From positions 42,134 to 106,133 of the forward strand of contig NZ_NEHO01000008.1 in assembly GCF_002113375.1 (NCBI RefSeq): DNA of 64,000 nucleotides, given 5' to 3'. Within the stretch, counting starts at the first letter, position 1, and each line of letters starts with the position of its first letter. The notes under the pieces are model-generated. The model did no database searches. It was not told where the DNA came from and saw nothing but the letters and a program-made list of their open reading frames with translations. The stretch comes from Pseudomonas sp. R37(2017). Lineage in GTDB: Bacteria; Pseudomonadota; Gammaproteobacteria; Pseudomonadales; Pseudomonadaceae. Below, in pieces: positions 1-8,739 of the stretch. The position numbers were made by a program, and so were the translations under genes.

Positions 1-2394
1 GGCAGCAATGACGCACCGGTGCTCAGTTTTGCCACCGGCAACGATGCCGGTGCCGTGCAGGAGGACACCACCCTCAGCGTCAGCGGCCAGTTCAGCTCGA
101 CCGACATCGATCACGACGCCACCGCGACCTGGAGCATCAATGGCGCGTCCACCGGCACCTACGGTTCGATCGCCGTCGACACCAGCGGCCAATGGACCTA
201 CACCCTGGCCAACGGCAGCGACGGGGTCGCCAGTGCGGTGCAATCGCTGAAGGCCGGCGAAAGTCACAACGAAGTGTTTACGGTGCAGGTCAGCGATGGC
301 CTCGGCGGCGTCGATACCCAGCTGGTGACCATCACCGTCACTGGCAGCAACGACGCGCCGGTGCTCAGTTTCGCCACCGGCAATGATGCCGGTGCCGTGC
401 AGGAAGACACCACCCTCAGCGTCAGCGGCCAGTTCAGCTCGACCGACATCGATCACGATGCCACGGCGACCTGGAGTATTGCCGGGGCAAATATCGGCAC
501 CTACGGTTCGATCGCCGTAAACAACAGCGGTCAATGGACTTACACCCTGGCCAACGGCAGCGACGGCGTTGCCAGTGCGGTACAGTCGCTGAAGGCCGGC
601 GAGAGTCACAACGAGGTGTTCACGGTGCAGGTCAGCGACGGCCTGGGCGGCGTCGACACCCAGCTGGTGACCGTCACCGTCACTGGCAGCAATGACGCAC
701 CGGTGCTCAGTTTTGCCACCGGCAACGATGCCGGTGCCGTGCAGGAGGACACCACCCTCAGCGTCAGCGGTCAATTCAGCTCGACCGACATCGATCACGA
801 TGCCACGGCGACCTGGAGTATTGCCGGGGCAAATACCGGCACCTACGGTTCGATCGCCGTGAACACCAGCGGCCAATGGACCTACACCCTGGCCAATGGC
901 AGCGACGGCGTCGCCAGTGCCGTGCAATCGCTGAAGGCCGGCGAGAGTCACGATGAGGTGTTCACGGTGCAGGTCAGCGATGGCCTCGGTGGCGTCGATA
1001 CCCAGCTGGTGACCGTCACTGTCACCGGCAGCAACGATGCACCCGTGCTCAGTTTTGCCACCGGCAATGATGTTGGCGCGGTGCAGGAAGACACCACGCT
1101 CAGTGTCAGCGGCCAGTTCAGCTCGACCGACATCGATCACGATGCCACGGCGACCTGGAGCATCAATGGCTCGCCAACGGGAACCTACGGTTCGATCGCC
1201 GTGGACACCAGCGGCCAGTGGACCTACACCCTGGCCAACGGCAGCGACGGCGTTGCCAGTGCGGTGCAGTCGCTGAAGGCCGGTGAGAGTCACGATGAAG
1301 TGTTTACGGTGCAGGTCAGCGACGGCCTCGGCGGTGTCGATACCCAGCTGGTGACCGTCACCGTCACCGGCAGCAACGACGCGCCGGTGCTCAGTTTCGC
1401 CACCGACAACGATGCCGGTGCCGTGCAGGAAGACACCACCCTCAGCGTCAGCGGCCAGTTCAGCTCGACCGACATCGATCACGATGCCACGGCGACCTGG
1501 AGTATTGCCGGTTCAAATTCCGGCACCTACGGTTCGATCGCGGTGAACAACAGCGGCCAATGGACCTACACCCTGGCCAACGGCAGCGACGGCGTTGCCA
1601 GTGCCGTGCAGTCGCTGAAGGCCGGCGAGAGTCACAACGAGGTGTTTACGGTGCAGGTCAGCGACGGCCTCGGCGGCGTCGACACCCAGCTGGTGACCGT
1701 CACCGTCACTGGCAGCAATGACGCACCGGTGCTCAGTTTTGCCACCGGCAACGATGCCGGTGCCGTGCAGGAGGACACCACCCTCAGCGTCAGCGGCCAG
1801 TTCAGCTCGACCGACATCGATCACGATGCCACTGCCACTTGGAGTATTGCCGGGTCAAATATCGGCACCTACGGTTCGATCGCCGTGAACACCAGCGGCC
1901 AGTGGACCTACACCCTGGCCAACGGCAGCGACGGCGTTGCCAGTGCGGTGCAGTCGCTGAAGGCCGGCGAGAGTCACAACGAAGTGTTTACGGTGCAGGT
2001 CAGCGATGGCCTCGGCGGCGTCGATACCCAGCTGGTGACCATCACCGTCACTGGCAGCAATGACGCACCGGTGCTCAGCTTCGCCACTGGCAATGATGCC
2101 GGCGCCGTGCAGGAAGACACCACCCTCAGCGTCAGCGGTCAGTTCAGCTCGACCGATGTCGATCACGACGCCACGGCGACCTGGAGCATCAATGGCGCGT
2201 CCACCGGCACCTACGGTTCGATCGCCGTGAACAACAGCGGCCAATGGACCTACACCCTGGCCAATGGCAGCGACGGCGTTGCCAGTGCCGTGCAATCGCT
2301 GAAGGCCGGCGAGAGTCACAACGAAGTGTTCACGGTGCAGGTCAGCGACGGCCTCGGTGGCATCGACACCCAGCTGGTGACGATCACCGTCACC
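1..2394 (+). repeat. Seven tandem 342-bp VCBS-coding repeats
   Basis: Units begin at 1, 343, 685, 1027, 1369, 1711 and 2053, each starting GGCAGCAAYGAYGC, and all are exactly 342 bp (114 codons) with no indels. The next domain starts at 2395 with the same GSNDAP junction. Most differences are silent. Coding changes cluster at unit residues 47-51 (INGAST, IAGANI, IAGANT, INGSPT, IAGSNS, IAGSNI) and 60-61 (DT, NN or NT). The array probably continues upstream of the window. Confidence 0.97.
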
Positions 2395-5157
2395 GGCAGC
2401 AACGACGCACCGACGATCACTTCCAACGGTGGCGGGGCGACGGCGTCGATCAACGTGGCGGAGAACACCACGGCGGTCTCGACAGTGGCGGCGACCGATA
2501 TTGATCTGCCGGCACAAACGCTGAGCTACAGCATCGTCGGCGGAGCGGATGCCGCGAAGTTCTCGATCGTTTCGGGCACAGGCGTGCTGAGCTTTATTTC
2601 TGCACCCAACTTTGAAGCACCGACTGATTCGGGAGCGAACAACGTTTATGACCTGATTGTGCGGGCGTCGGACGGCACGCTGTTTGACGACCAGGCAATC
2701 GCGGTAACTGTGACGGGAGTCAACGACAATGCCCCGGTGATCACCTCCAACGGTGGTGGTGCGACGGCTTCGGTCAATGTGGCGGAAAACACCACGGCGG
2801 TTACGACGGTGGTGGCGACCGATGCCGATCTGCCGGCGCAGACGCTCAGCTACTCGCTGCTGAACACGGCCGGGACGGACTTCAACAAGTTCTCGATCAG
2901 TTCGAACGGGGTACTGACGTTCAACTCGGCGCCCGATTACGAGAATCCCCAGGATGTCGGTGGTACCGACGGTGACAATGCCTACGTTGTGGACGTTCAG
3001 GTGTCCGACGGCAATGGCGGAGTCGACACGCAGACGATTACGGTGAACGTGCAGAACGTCGTTGAGACGCCCGTTGATACCGTGGCGCCAACGGTGATAG
3101 TGACAGGGACTGCCTTGGGCAGTTCGGCGGGTTCAACGTCGACGGTCACATTCCAGTTCAGTGAGACGGTGAGCGGTTTCAGCCTGGCTGATGTATCAAT
3201 GACGACAACGAGCGGAACGCCACGGGGAACCTTCAGTAACTTTACCCAGGTTGACGGCGATACCTACACGGCAACGCTGACCAGAACGCTGGGCGGTAGC
3301 ATAAAAGTCGACGTTGCCGCGAACAGCTACACCGACCTGGCGGGTAATCCTGGTGCGGCCGGGAGCAGTGCAAACCTTCCGGCAGGCGTTGCCGGCGAAC
3401 CCATCAATCTGGCCCTCAACGTTCCACGGGCCGATATCAGCGGCCCCGTGACGGTGACCATCAGCGGTGCTCCTTCGGGGTGGGTATTCAATGCAGGAAC
3501 CGACAATGGCGATGGCACCTGGACCGTGCAGACCAGCGATCCCGGCGCATTGACTGTGACAACTCCAAGCGAATTCGCCGGTGCGTTGGTGCTCGATGTC
3601 AACATGTACTGGAACAACAGCGACGGCAGCAGCGCCAGCGCCTATGTGTTCAACAACGTCGAAATCTATGCCCCAGGCGCACCGATCTTCGCCTTGTCCG
3701 CCGACGACAACCTGACCGGCTCGTCCGCTGCCGACACCTTCGTGTTCGCCCAGCCGATCGGCGACAACGTCATTTACAGTTTCGACGCGGCGGCGGACAA
3801 GATCGATTTGATCGGCTTCACAGGCGTCAACGATTTTGCGGATGTGTCTATCGCCAACGACGCGAGCGGCAATGCCGTGCTCAGCATCAGCGACCATCAG
3901 ACGATCACGGTCAACGGCGTGGATGCGGCGGCGTTGAGCGCGGCCAATTTAATGTTCGATGTGGACCCGGTCACAACCAATACGGGCACCATCACCATTG
4001 CCGACGGCGCGATCATGCCGTTCGGTGGCCGCATCGACAACAGCGGCACCATAGCGCTCGGCTCCACCGGCAGCAGGACCGATCTCGAGATTCTGTTCCG
4101 TGGCGCGACATTGACCGGCGGCGGGCAAGTGGTGCTGTCCGACAGCGCGCAGAACGTGATCTTTGGTGGCAGCGCCGACACGGTGCTCACCAATGCCGAC
4201 AACACCATCTCGGGTGCCGGCCAATTGGGTACGGGGCAGATGATGCTGGTCAACTCGAGCCAGATCCTGGCCAGCGGCGTCAATGCGCTGGTGATCGATA
4301 CCGGTAGCAGCGCCGTTACCAACACGGGTGTGCTGCAAGCCAGCGGCAGCGGCGGACTGGTGATTGAAAGTGCGCTCCTCAACAGCGGCAGCCTGTGGGC
4401 GAACGATGGCAACATCACTGTCCACGCCGATGCCAGTGGCGCAGGAAGGGCGACGATCAGCGGTTCGGCGATCCTGGAATTCGGTGCTGCCTCCGATCAG
4501 CATGTGACGTTCGACAGCGGCGCGGCCGGCACGCTCAAGCTTGATGAGTCCACGGCGTTCAGTGGCAGCGTCAGCGGTTTTACCGCAGGTGACAGGCTGG
4601 ACTTTGGCGATATTGCGTTCGGCGCCAATACGCAGATCACCTATGCGGCGAATGACACAGGCACCGGCGGCATGCTGACCCTGAGCGACGGTGCACATTT
4701 GACGCAGGTCGCGATGAATGGCCAATACGTGGCGGCGGGGTTGCAGGCGAACGCCGAGGGCGGCGGCAGTGAGTTGGCCTACGATGCTGCGGCGGCCAAT
4801 CACACGATGCTGGGTGGCCTGGCCAACGACACTCTGGTTGGCGGTGCGGGTGACGATCTGTTCGTCGGCGGGCAGGGCAACGACATGCTCATCGGCGGTC
4901 TTGGCAACGATACCTTCGTGTTTGCTGCGGCAGACTTCGGCAACGACTCGATCCAGGACTTCGATATCAATCCGGCCGGAGGGCAGGACTTGCTCAATAT
5001 CGCGGGGCTGGGGATCAGCAGCGAGACATTCGCTGCCAACGTGAGCATTGCGTCTGACGGGGCGGACACAGTGATCGGGATCGGAGTGGACACGATTCGC
5101 CTTGTCGGTGTTGACAGTGCAGGTATCGATCAGACGGACTTTATCCTGGCGACATGA
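1..5157 (+). CDS. Giant VCBS/RTX adhesin, 3' part (type I secreted)
   Basis: The reading frame is open from the first base, so the true start lies upstream; 1718 codons are visible, ending at TGA 5155-5157. In visible residues: seven VCBS repeats of 114 residues (1-798), two cadherin-like domains (about 799-1018) each with a SNGGGATAS-NVAENTTAV core, an Ig-like domain that starts near DTVAPTVIVTG, a region rich in beta-type repeats (N-S-G-T/I pattern), and a C-terminal RTX block with GGAGDDLF, GGQGNDML and GGLGNDTF nonapeptides followed by an acidic/hydrophobic tail. RTX nonapeptides plus such a tail are the usual C-terminal signal for ABC-type I secretion, so this is probably a LapA/Bap-like surface adhesin that binds calcium outside the cell. 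No secretion genes follow it within the window. The family call is firm, the ligand is unknown. Confidence 0.93.
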   Translation, partial: GSNDAPVLSFATGNDAGAVQEDTTLSVSGQFSSTDIDHDATATWSINGASTGTYGSIAVDTSGQWTYTLANGSDGVASAVQSLKAGESHNEVFTVQVSDGLGGVDTQLVTITVTGSNDAPVLSFATGNDAGAVQEDTTLSVSGQFSSTDIDHDATATWSIAGANIGTYGSIAVNNSGQWTYTLANGSDGVASAVQSLKAGESHNEVFTVQVSDGLGGVDTQLVTVTVTGSNDAPVLSFATGNDAGAVQEDTTLSVSGQFSSTDIDHDATATWSIAGANTGTYGSIAVNTSGQWTYTLANGSDGVASAVQSLKAGESHDEVFTVQVSDGLGGVDTQLVTVTVTGSNDAPVLSFATGNDVGAVQEDTTLSVSGQFSSTDIDHDATATWSINGSPTGTYGSIAVDTSGQWTYTLANGSDGVASAVQSLKAGESHDEVFTVQVSDGLGGVDTQLVTVTVTGSNDAPVLSFATDNDAGAVQEDTTLSVSGQFSSTDIDHDATATWSIAGSNSGTYGSIAVNNSGQWTYTLANGSDGVASAVQSLKAGESHNEVFTVQVSDGLGGVDTQLVTVTVTGSNDAPVLSFATGNDAGAVQEDTTLSVSGQFSSTDIDHDATATWSIAGSNIGTYGSIAVNTSGQWTYTLANGSDGVASAVQSLKAGESHNEVFTVQVSDGLGGVDTQLVTITVTGSNDAPVLSFATGNDAGAVQEDTTLSVSGQFSSTDVDHDATATWSINGASTGTYGSIAVNNSGQWTYTLANGSDGVASAVQSLKAGESHNEVFTVQVSDGLGGIDTQLVTITVTGSNDAPTITSNGGGATASINVAENTTAVSTVAATDIDLPAQTLSYSIVGGADAAKFSIVSGTGVLSFISAPNFEAPTDSGANNVYDLIVRASDGTLFDDQAIAVTVTGVNDNAPVITSNGGGATASVNVAENTTAVTTVVATDADLPAQTLSYSLLNTAGTDFNKFSISSNGVLTFNSAPDYENPQDVGGTDGDNAYVVDVQVSDGNGGVDTQTITVNVQNVVETPVDTVAPTVIVTGTALGSSAGSTSTVTFQFSETVSGFSLADVSMTTTSGTPRGTFSNFTQVDGDTYTATLTRTLGGSIKVDVAANSYTDLAGNPGAAGSSANLPAGVAGEPINLALNVPRADISGPVTVTISGAPSGWVFNAGTDNGDGTWTVQTSDPGALTVTTPSEFAGALVLDVNMYWNNSDGSSASAYVFNNVEIYAPGAPIFALSADDNLTGSSAADTFVFAQPIGDNVIYSFDAAADKIDLIGFTGVNDFADVSIANDASGNAVLSISDHQTITVNGVDAAALSAANLMFDVDPVTTNTGTITIADGAIMPFGGRIDNSGTIALGSTGSRTDLEILFRGATLTGGGQVVLSDSAQNVIFGGSADTVLTNADNTISGAGQLGTGQMMLVNSSQILASGVNALVIDTGSSAVTNTGVLQASGSGGLVIESALLNSGSLWANDGNITVHADASGAGRATISGSAILEFGAASDQHVTFDSGAAGTLKLDESTAFSGSVSGFTAGDRLDFGDIAFGANTQITYAANDTGTGGMLTLSDGAHLTQVAMNGQYVAAGLQANAEGGGSELAYDAAAANHTMLGGLANDTLVGGAGDDLFVGGQGNDMLIGGLGNDTFVFAAADFGNDSIQDFDINPAGGQDLLNIAGLGISSETFAANVSIASDGADTVIGIGVDTIRLVGVDSAGIDQTDFILAT

Positions 5158-5195
5158 TGCTTTTGCTGCTGACCGCGCGTTGCTGCGCGGTTGCG

Positions 5196-5227
5196 GAGCC
5201 CATCGCGAACACATTCGCGATGGGCTC
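5196..5227 (+). terminator. Stem-loop after the adhesin gene
   Basis: A perfect 14-bp inverted repeat (GAGCCCATCGCGAA / TTCGCGATGGGCTC) with a CACA loop lies 39 bases after the adhesin stop. It lacks a clear U-run, so it may be a weak intrinsic terminator or an mRNA 3' stabiliser. Confidence 0.6.
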
Positions 5228-5379
5228 TGTTGGCGGTAAAGTCCTGGCCGCGGTGGCCTGTGCAGCGGGAACTTCAGGGCACTGCCCAGGTCAATTGGGG
5301 CCCTGTATCGCAGATGCCGAGCAGCGCTATGGCCTGTTTTACTTCAGTGCCGTCCGAGGTCAGCCGAGTTCGCCCCCTG

Positions 5380-5916
5380 ATGCCAACCAAGAGTTTTCTG
5401 TCCGGACTCATCCTGGCGTACTGCGCCGTCGCGTCGCTTTGTTCGGTTGCTGCCGAGCGAAGGGTGTCCGCGCAAAGCAACAATGCATCAACCACCCTGA
5501 TCGAAACCGCCTCGCGGCAGTATGAAAATGGCCAACTGGACCAGGCCGCTGCCACGTTGGAGCGTGCCCTGCATATCCAGCCGAACAATCCCGCGACGCT
5601 GCATTACCTCGGTGTGTTGCGTCTTCAGCAGGGGCAGTACCAGCAGGCTGAAACCCTGGCGGCGCGCTCGAACTTGCGGGTTGGTGGCAACGTCGCATTG
5701 CGCAACCGCAACTTCCAACTGATCCAGGCGGCGCAGCAGGCCCAGGCTTCGGGAGCGAAACCCAATGCCAAAGAGGACCTGGTCGCGGTACAGAAGGGGC
5801 TGGAAGAGGAGACCCAGAGGCGCCGCAAAGCGGAAATGGCGGTTTTTGAGCAATCCAATCCGGACACCGGGCGCGACGCTGGCAACTTCGCTGGTGCAGA
5901 GACAGATCGGCTTTAG
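5380..5916 (+). CDS. TPR protein, N-terminal part (ends at in-frame TAG)
   Basis: 178 residues from ATG 5380. The N-terminus (MPTKSFLSGLILAYCAVASL) looks like a signal sequence. TPR-like helices follow (YENGQLDQAAATLERALHIQ, then LGVLRLQQGQYQQAETLAAR), then a charged coiled-coil-like stretch (KGLEEETQRRRKAEMAV). The frame stops at TAG 5914-5916 but continues open in the same frame to 6144, where a second conserved module is encoded (separate entry). Pseudomonads commonly carry one exported TPR protein with both parts (known from memory, not searched), so this is most likely one gene broken by an amber codon. Start choice is by signal-peptide position; no strong ribosome site is seen. Function unknown. 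Confidence 0.6.
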   Translation: MPTKSFLSGLILAYCAVASLCSVAAERRVSAQSNNASTTLIETASRQYENGQLDQAAATLERALHIQPNNPATLHYLGVLRLQQGQYQQAETLAARSNLRVGGNVALRNRNFQLIQAAQQAQASGAKPNAKEDLVAVQKGLEEETQRRRKAEMAVFEQSNPDTGRDAGNFAGAETDRL

Positions 5917-5961
5917 GATGCGCCGGCGGCTGGCAGAGCCGAGCCCGAAGGACAATTACAA

Positions 5962-6144
5962 ATGGTCAATGTCGAGCCTGAGCCGGCGTACACCGAGGTT
6001 GAGATTCCCCGTGGCCATATGCCGCCTCCGGGTAAATGCCGAATCTGGTTTCCTGACCGCCCGCCGGGGCATCAGCCTGCACCCGGCAAATGCAAGAAGC
6101 TGCGACATCGGGTTCCGTCAGGGGCCTACCTGGTGCACGGCTGA
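5962..6144 (+). pseudogene. C-terminal cysteine/proline module of the interrupted TPR gene
   Basis: This reads in the same frame as the TPR part upstream, after the in-frame TAG at 5914-5916. It carries the motif PPPGKCRIWFPDRPPGHQP and a second PGKCKK cysteine, then a basic RHRVPSGAYLVHG end. ATG 5962 could permit 60 residues to be made separately, but no ribosome binding site precedes it, so it is probably the orphaned 3' end of the gene that starts at 5380. The two-cysteine PPPGxC arrangement is a conserved small module in pseudomonad exported proteins; its role is not known to me. Confidence 0.55.
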
Positions 6145-6157
6145 GGTTTGACCGACT

Positions 6158-6553
6158 CTATTGCGGTAGTCTGGCGATCACCTTGATTTCGAAGTCGAAG
6201 CCGGACAGCCAGGTCACGCCGATAGCGGTCGCCGTGGGGTAGGGAGCTTCGCCCCAGTACTCGGCCGCCACCTCCCAGATGGTTTCGAATTTCAAGTCGG
6301 GGTCGACCATGAAGATAGTCGTGTCGACCACATCCTCGAAACTACTGCCGGCCTCGGCCAGGATCGCGTTGAGGTTGGCGAAGGCCATGCGAACCTGTGC
6401 CGCGAGGTCCGGCTCCGCCGAGCCATCCTTGCGACTGCCGACCTGACCGGATACGAACAGAAAACCGTTGGAGCGAATCGCCGGCGAGTAGCGGTGGAGC
6501 TCGTACAATGCATGGCGGTCAGGCGGGAAAACGACATCACGTTTGCTGGTCAT
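6158..6553 (-). CDS. RidA/YjgF/UK114 family protein
   Basis: 131 residues. The ATG at 6553 is preceded by a strong GGAGGT site. The fold signature is clear: RSNGFLFVSGQVGSRKDG near residue 30, then QVRMAFANLNAILAEAGSSFEDVV, and the end YPTATAIGVTWLSGFDFEIKVIARLP. RidA proteins hydrolyse reactive enamine/imine intermediates using a conserved arginine in the PARxxV motif. Here the corresponding stretch (PYPTATAIGV) has no arginine, so the protein probably belongs to a Rid subfamily with a different substrate. It is divergent from the LysR gene at 6695, which is the likely regulator. Confidence 0.9.
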   Translation of the reverse strand: MTSKRDVVFPPDRHALYELHRYSPAIRSNGFLFVSGQVGSRKDGSAEPDLAAQVRMAFANLNAILAEAGSSFEDVVDTTIFMVDPDLKFETIWEVAAEYWGEAPYPTATAIGVTWLSGFDFEIKVIARLPQ

Positions 6554-6651
6554 TGCATACCTCCTTCGGGGCCATCGCGGCCCGGTGTTTATGGTGAAGC
6601 CACTATAAAAAAGGCCACCGACCTGAATAAACGCGCAGCTCTGGTCATGAC

Positions 6652-6670
6652 TGTTTGTAGAATCCAAACA
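6652..6670. promoter_or_regulatory. LysR-type palindrome between ridA-like gene and lysR
   Basis: TGTTTG-N7-CAAACA is a perfect 6-bp-arm dyad in the divergent intergenic region, ending 24 bases before the LysR ATG. It contains a T-N11-A-type core, as expected for an autoregulatory LysR operator. Role inferred from position. Confidence 0.5.
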
Positions 6671-6694
6671 ATCCAGACCCGAGTGAGGCGTGAA

Positions 6695-7609
6695 ATGGAC
6701 CGTTTCGATGCAATGCAGGCGTTTGCCCGAGTGGTGGAAACTGGCAGCTTCACCAAGGCGGCAGCCACCCTGCACATGAGCAAGACCACCGTGACGCAGC
6801 TCGTTCAGCAGCTGGAAGCCAGGCTGCGCGTGCGCCTGCTCAACCGCACCACACGCAAGGTCAATGTCACCGCCGACGGCGCGGCCTACTACGAACGCGT
6901 CGTCCGGCTACTGGTCGACATGGACGACGCCGAGACCAGCTTGTCCAGCGCGTCGATGACACCGCGCGGGCGGCTGCGGGTGGATGTACCCAGCCCACTG
7001 GCGCGCATGCTGCTGATACCAGCTTTGCCGGGGTTCTTTGCACGTTATCCAGAAATTCAGCTGACCTTGGGCGTGAGCGATCGCATCGTCGACATCATTG
7101 GTGAAAACGTCGACTGCGTGGTGCGTGGCGGCGAGATCACCGATCAGTCCTTGGTGGCAAGGCATGTGGGCGATTTGAAACTCGGCATCTATGCCGCGCC
7201 CGGTTATTTGCAGCGCTTCGGTACGCCGGTGCATCCCCGTGAGCTGGAGGAGGGCCGGCACAACACCGTCGGTTTCCTCTGGTTTCGCACAGGCAAAACC
7301 TTGCCCTACGCGATGCAGCGGGGTGAGGAGCGTATAGAGGCCCAGGGCCGCCCGCAACTGACGGTCGACGACGGCAATGCGTACCTCGCCGCCGGCTTGG
7401 CTGGTCTGGGCATGCTCTGGCTACCGCAGTACATGGCCAGACCGCACCTGGTTAGCGGCGAACTGCTGCCACTGTTTGAAGACTGGCACATGGCGCCAAT
7501 GCCGATGTATCTGGCATTCCCGCCGAATCGCCATGTCAGCGCCAAGATGCGGGTATTTATCGACTGGGTAATGGAATTGATGGCCGAGCATGCGCCGGTT
7601 GTTGGGTGA
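6695..7609 (+). CDS. LysR-family transcriptional regulator
   Basis: 304 residues from ATG 6695 (GAGTGAGGCG upstream). The N-terminal winged helix reads MDRFDAMQAFARVVETGSFT, with helix-turn-helix AAATLHMSKTTVTQLVQQLE, and is followed by the usual linker helix and a periplasmic-binding-protein-like effector domain (residues about 90-295). The MDRFxAMxAFxxVVExGSF start is typical of the CrgA/DmlR-like subgroup. It is divergent from the RidA-family gene with a dyad between them, so it probably controls that gene and itself. The inducer cannot be told from sequence. Confidence 0.93.
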   Translation: MDRFDAMQAFARVVETGSFTKAAATLHMSKTTVTQLVQQLEARLRVRLLNRTTRKVNVTADGAAYYERVVRLLVDMDDAETSLSSASMTPRGRLRVDVPSPLARMLLIPALPGFFARYPEIQLTLGVSDRIVDIIGENVDCVVRGGEITDQSLVARHVGDLKLGIYAAPGYLQRFGTPVHPRELEEGRHNTVGFLWFRTGKTLPYAMQRGEERIEAQGRPQLTVDDGNAYLAAGLAGLGMLWLPQYMARPHLVSGELLPLFEDWHMAPMPMYLAFPPNRHVSAKMRVFIDWVMELMAEHAPVVG

Positions 7610-7659
7610 CACAGGTGTAAACCCATTTCAGGACCGGACACTCTGAGTTTCCGCTCCTG

Positions 7660-7843
7660 GCCGATTCTGTTGAAAAAGTCGACCATGGTTTGCCCATCAG
7701 AAAAATACGCGCCCGAGATTGAAGTCCTTATTTTTGGTAGAGGCTTTCGGACTCGGATTTCACGTAGCCGCGTGCAAAAAAGGCGTTTTCACCAGTCAAT
7801 GATCAGGCAGTTTGGATAGACCGACTTTTGCAACAGAATCGGC
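7660..7843. repeat. Short element bounded by 22-bp inverted repeats (MITE-like)
   Basis: GCCGATTCTGTTG... at 7660-7681 is the reverse complement of the sequence at 7822-7843 with one mismatch over 22 bases. The 140 bp between them has no convincing gene. The arrangement fits a miniature inverted-repeat element or the joined ends of a deleted insertion sequence. No clear target-site duplication was found. Confidence 0.45.
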
Positions 7844-8275
7844 AGCTTCCTGCCCGTCGCGAGAGGCAAAAAGCGACCCAAAGCAGACATCATGTGTCTG
7901 GCAAATCCGGAGCAATTCACTGATGGGGAAATCGAATCCGGCCGTGGACTTTCGGGCGTTCAAACTGGCTATTCGCGTGCTCTTTACGCAGCGGCAAACG
8001 TGCGGCCGTGATGATGCGTTTGAACCAGTCGGCACGGCTAAATTGCCATTATCCGTATGCGTATTTAAGGGGGCGTGCTCACGGGGCTGCCGATGCAGAA
8101 GCTGAGTGAATTTATCAGGTAGCTGCCGAAAAGATGGGCGCCCGTTTAACCACGCAAGGTCTTTTTGGCGGACGCTTAATGCCCAGGGCCTGGCCACAAG
8201 GTTTTGGAAAATGCGTAAGCGATGGGCGTGAAACCGGGAGCAGGCTGCAGCTTCCGGTTCCCGGATGCTGACAGT
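7844..8275. other. Non-coding stretch between LysR and MerR genes
   Basis: About 430 bp with no supported gene. It begins with an 18-base sequence GCTTCCTGCCCGTCGCGA (7845-7862) that recurs at 9924-9941. Short open frames exist on both strands but lack ribosome sites and recognisable motifs. It may contain degraded mobile DNA, given the inverted-repeat element just upstream. Confidence 0.4.
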
Positions 8276-8665
8276 TCAGTTGGAAGAGTTGCTCAACTGC
8301 TGAAGCTCAAGTTGCTTGGCGGCACTGGCTTCGAGATTTGCACGCTCTTCATCCAGATACCGATAAATGCCTTGAAGGTTGGTGATTTTCTGTTTGATCT
8401 CTGCCATTTTTTTTTCAATTAGCCTGGCGCCGTCAGCACAATCAATCAGCTTGTTGCGCTGCGCATCCAGAATCTCGCCTATTTCCCCGAGGGAAAACCC
8501 CATGCTTTGCGCACGCTGGATAAAGTCCAGATCCTGCAGAGTTTGCGCTGAGTAAACGCGATAGTTGTTAGTTTGCCGCAGCGGTGAGATCAGGCCGATT
8601 TGCTCGTAGTAACGCAGCGTATGGCGGCTGGCGCCGCTGCGGGCCTCGAGTTCTCCGATTTTCAT
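8276..8665 (-). CDS. MerR-family transcriptional regulator
   Basis: 129 residues. The N-terminal MerR helix-turn-helix is clear (MKIGELEARSGASRHTLRYY, then EQIGLISPLR and NNYRVYSAQTLQDLDFIQRA), followed by a dimerisation coiled coil (residues about 80-118). There is one cysteine (LIDCADGA) and no C-terminal metal-binding cysteine pair, so it is more like the small NolA/SoxR-type or organic-signal MerR proteins than CueR. It is divergent from the SDR gene at 8740, and a MerR-type dyad lies between them. Confidence 0.92.
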   Translation of the reverse strand: MKIGELEARSGASRHTLRYYEQIGLISPLRQTNNYRVYSAQTLQDLDFIQRAQSMGFSLGEIGEILDAQRNKLIDCADGARLIEKKMAEIKQKITNLQGIYRYLDEERANLEASAAKQLELQQLSNSSN

Positions 8666-8676
8666 GAAAACACCGC

Positions 8677-8707
8677 TTGACTATAGAGTTGGCTCGATAG
8701 TTTACGC
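8677..8707 (+). promoter_or_regulatory. MerR-type promoter for the SDR gene
   Basis: A TTGACT -35 box (8677-8682) overlaps the dyad CTATAGAG-TTGG-CTCGATAG (8681-8700, one mismatch). A weak -10 (TTACGC, 8702-8707) follows at a 19-bp spacing. A dyad inside an over-long spacer is the hallmark of MerR-activated promoters. It sits between the MerR gene and the SDR gene. Confidence 0.5.
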
Positions 8708-8739
8708 TTGATTTCTCACCTTGAACAAGGAACAGGGAA

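Noticed and set aside
1..2394. Regular repeats considered as a CRISPR or satellite array
   Set aside because: Unit length is 342 bp and the repeats are continuous coding sequence in one frame.
5914..5916. In-frame TAG considered as a recoded amino acid (pyrrolysine)
   Set aside because: No pylTSBCD genes are visible, pyrrolysine is not expected in Pseudomonas, and the stop falls in a poorly conserved linker rather than an active site.
7796..8197. 133-codon frame on the minus strand in the LysR-MerR gap
   Set aside because: Runs through the repeat-like 18-base sequence, no ribosome site, no motif, unlike pseudomonad proteins in composition.
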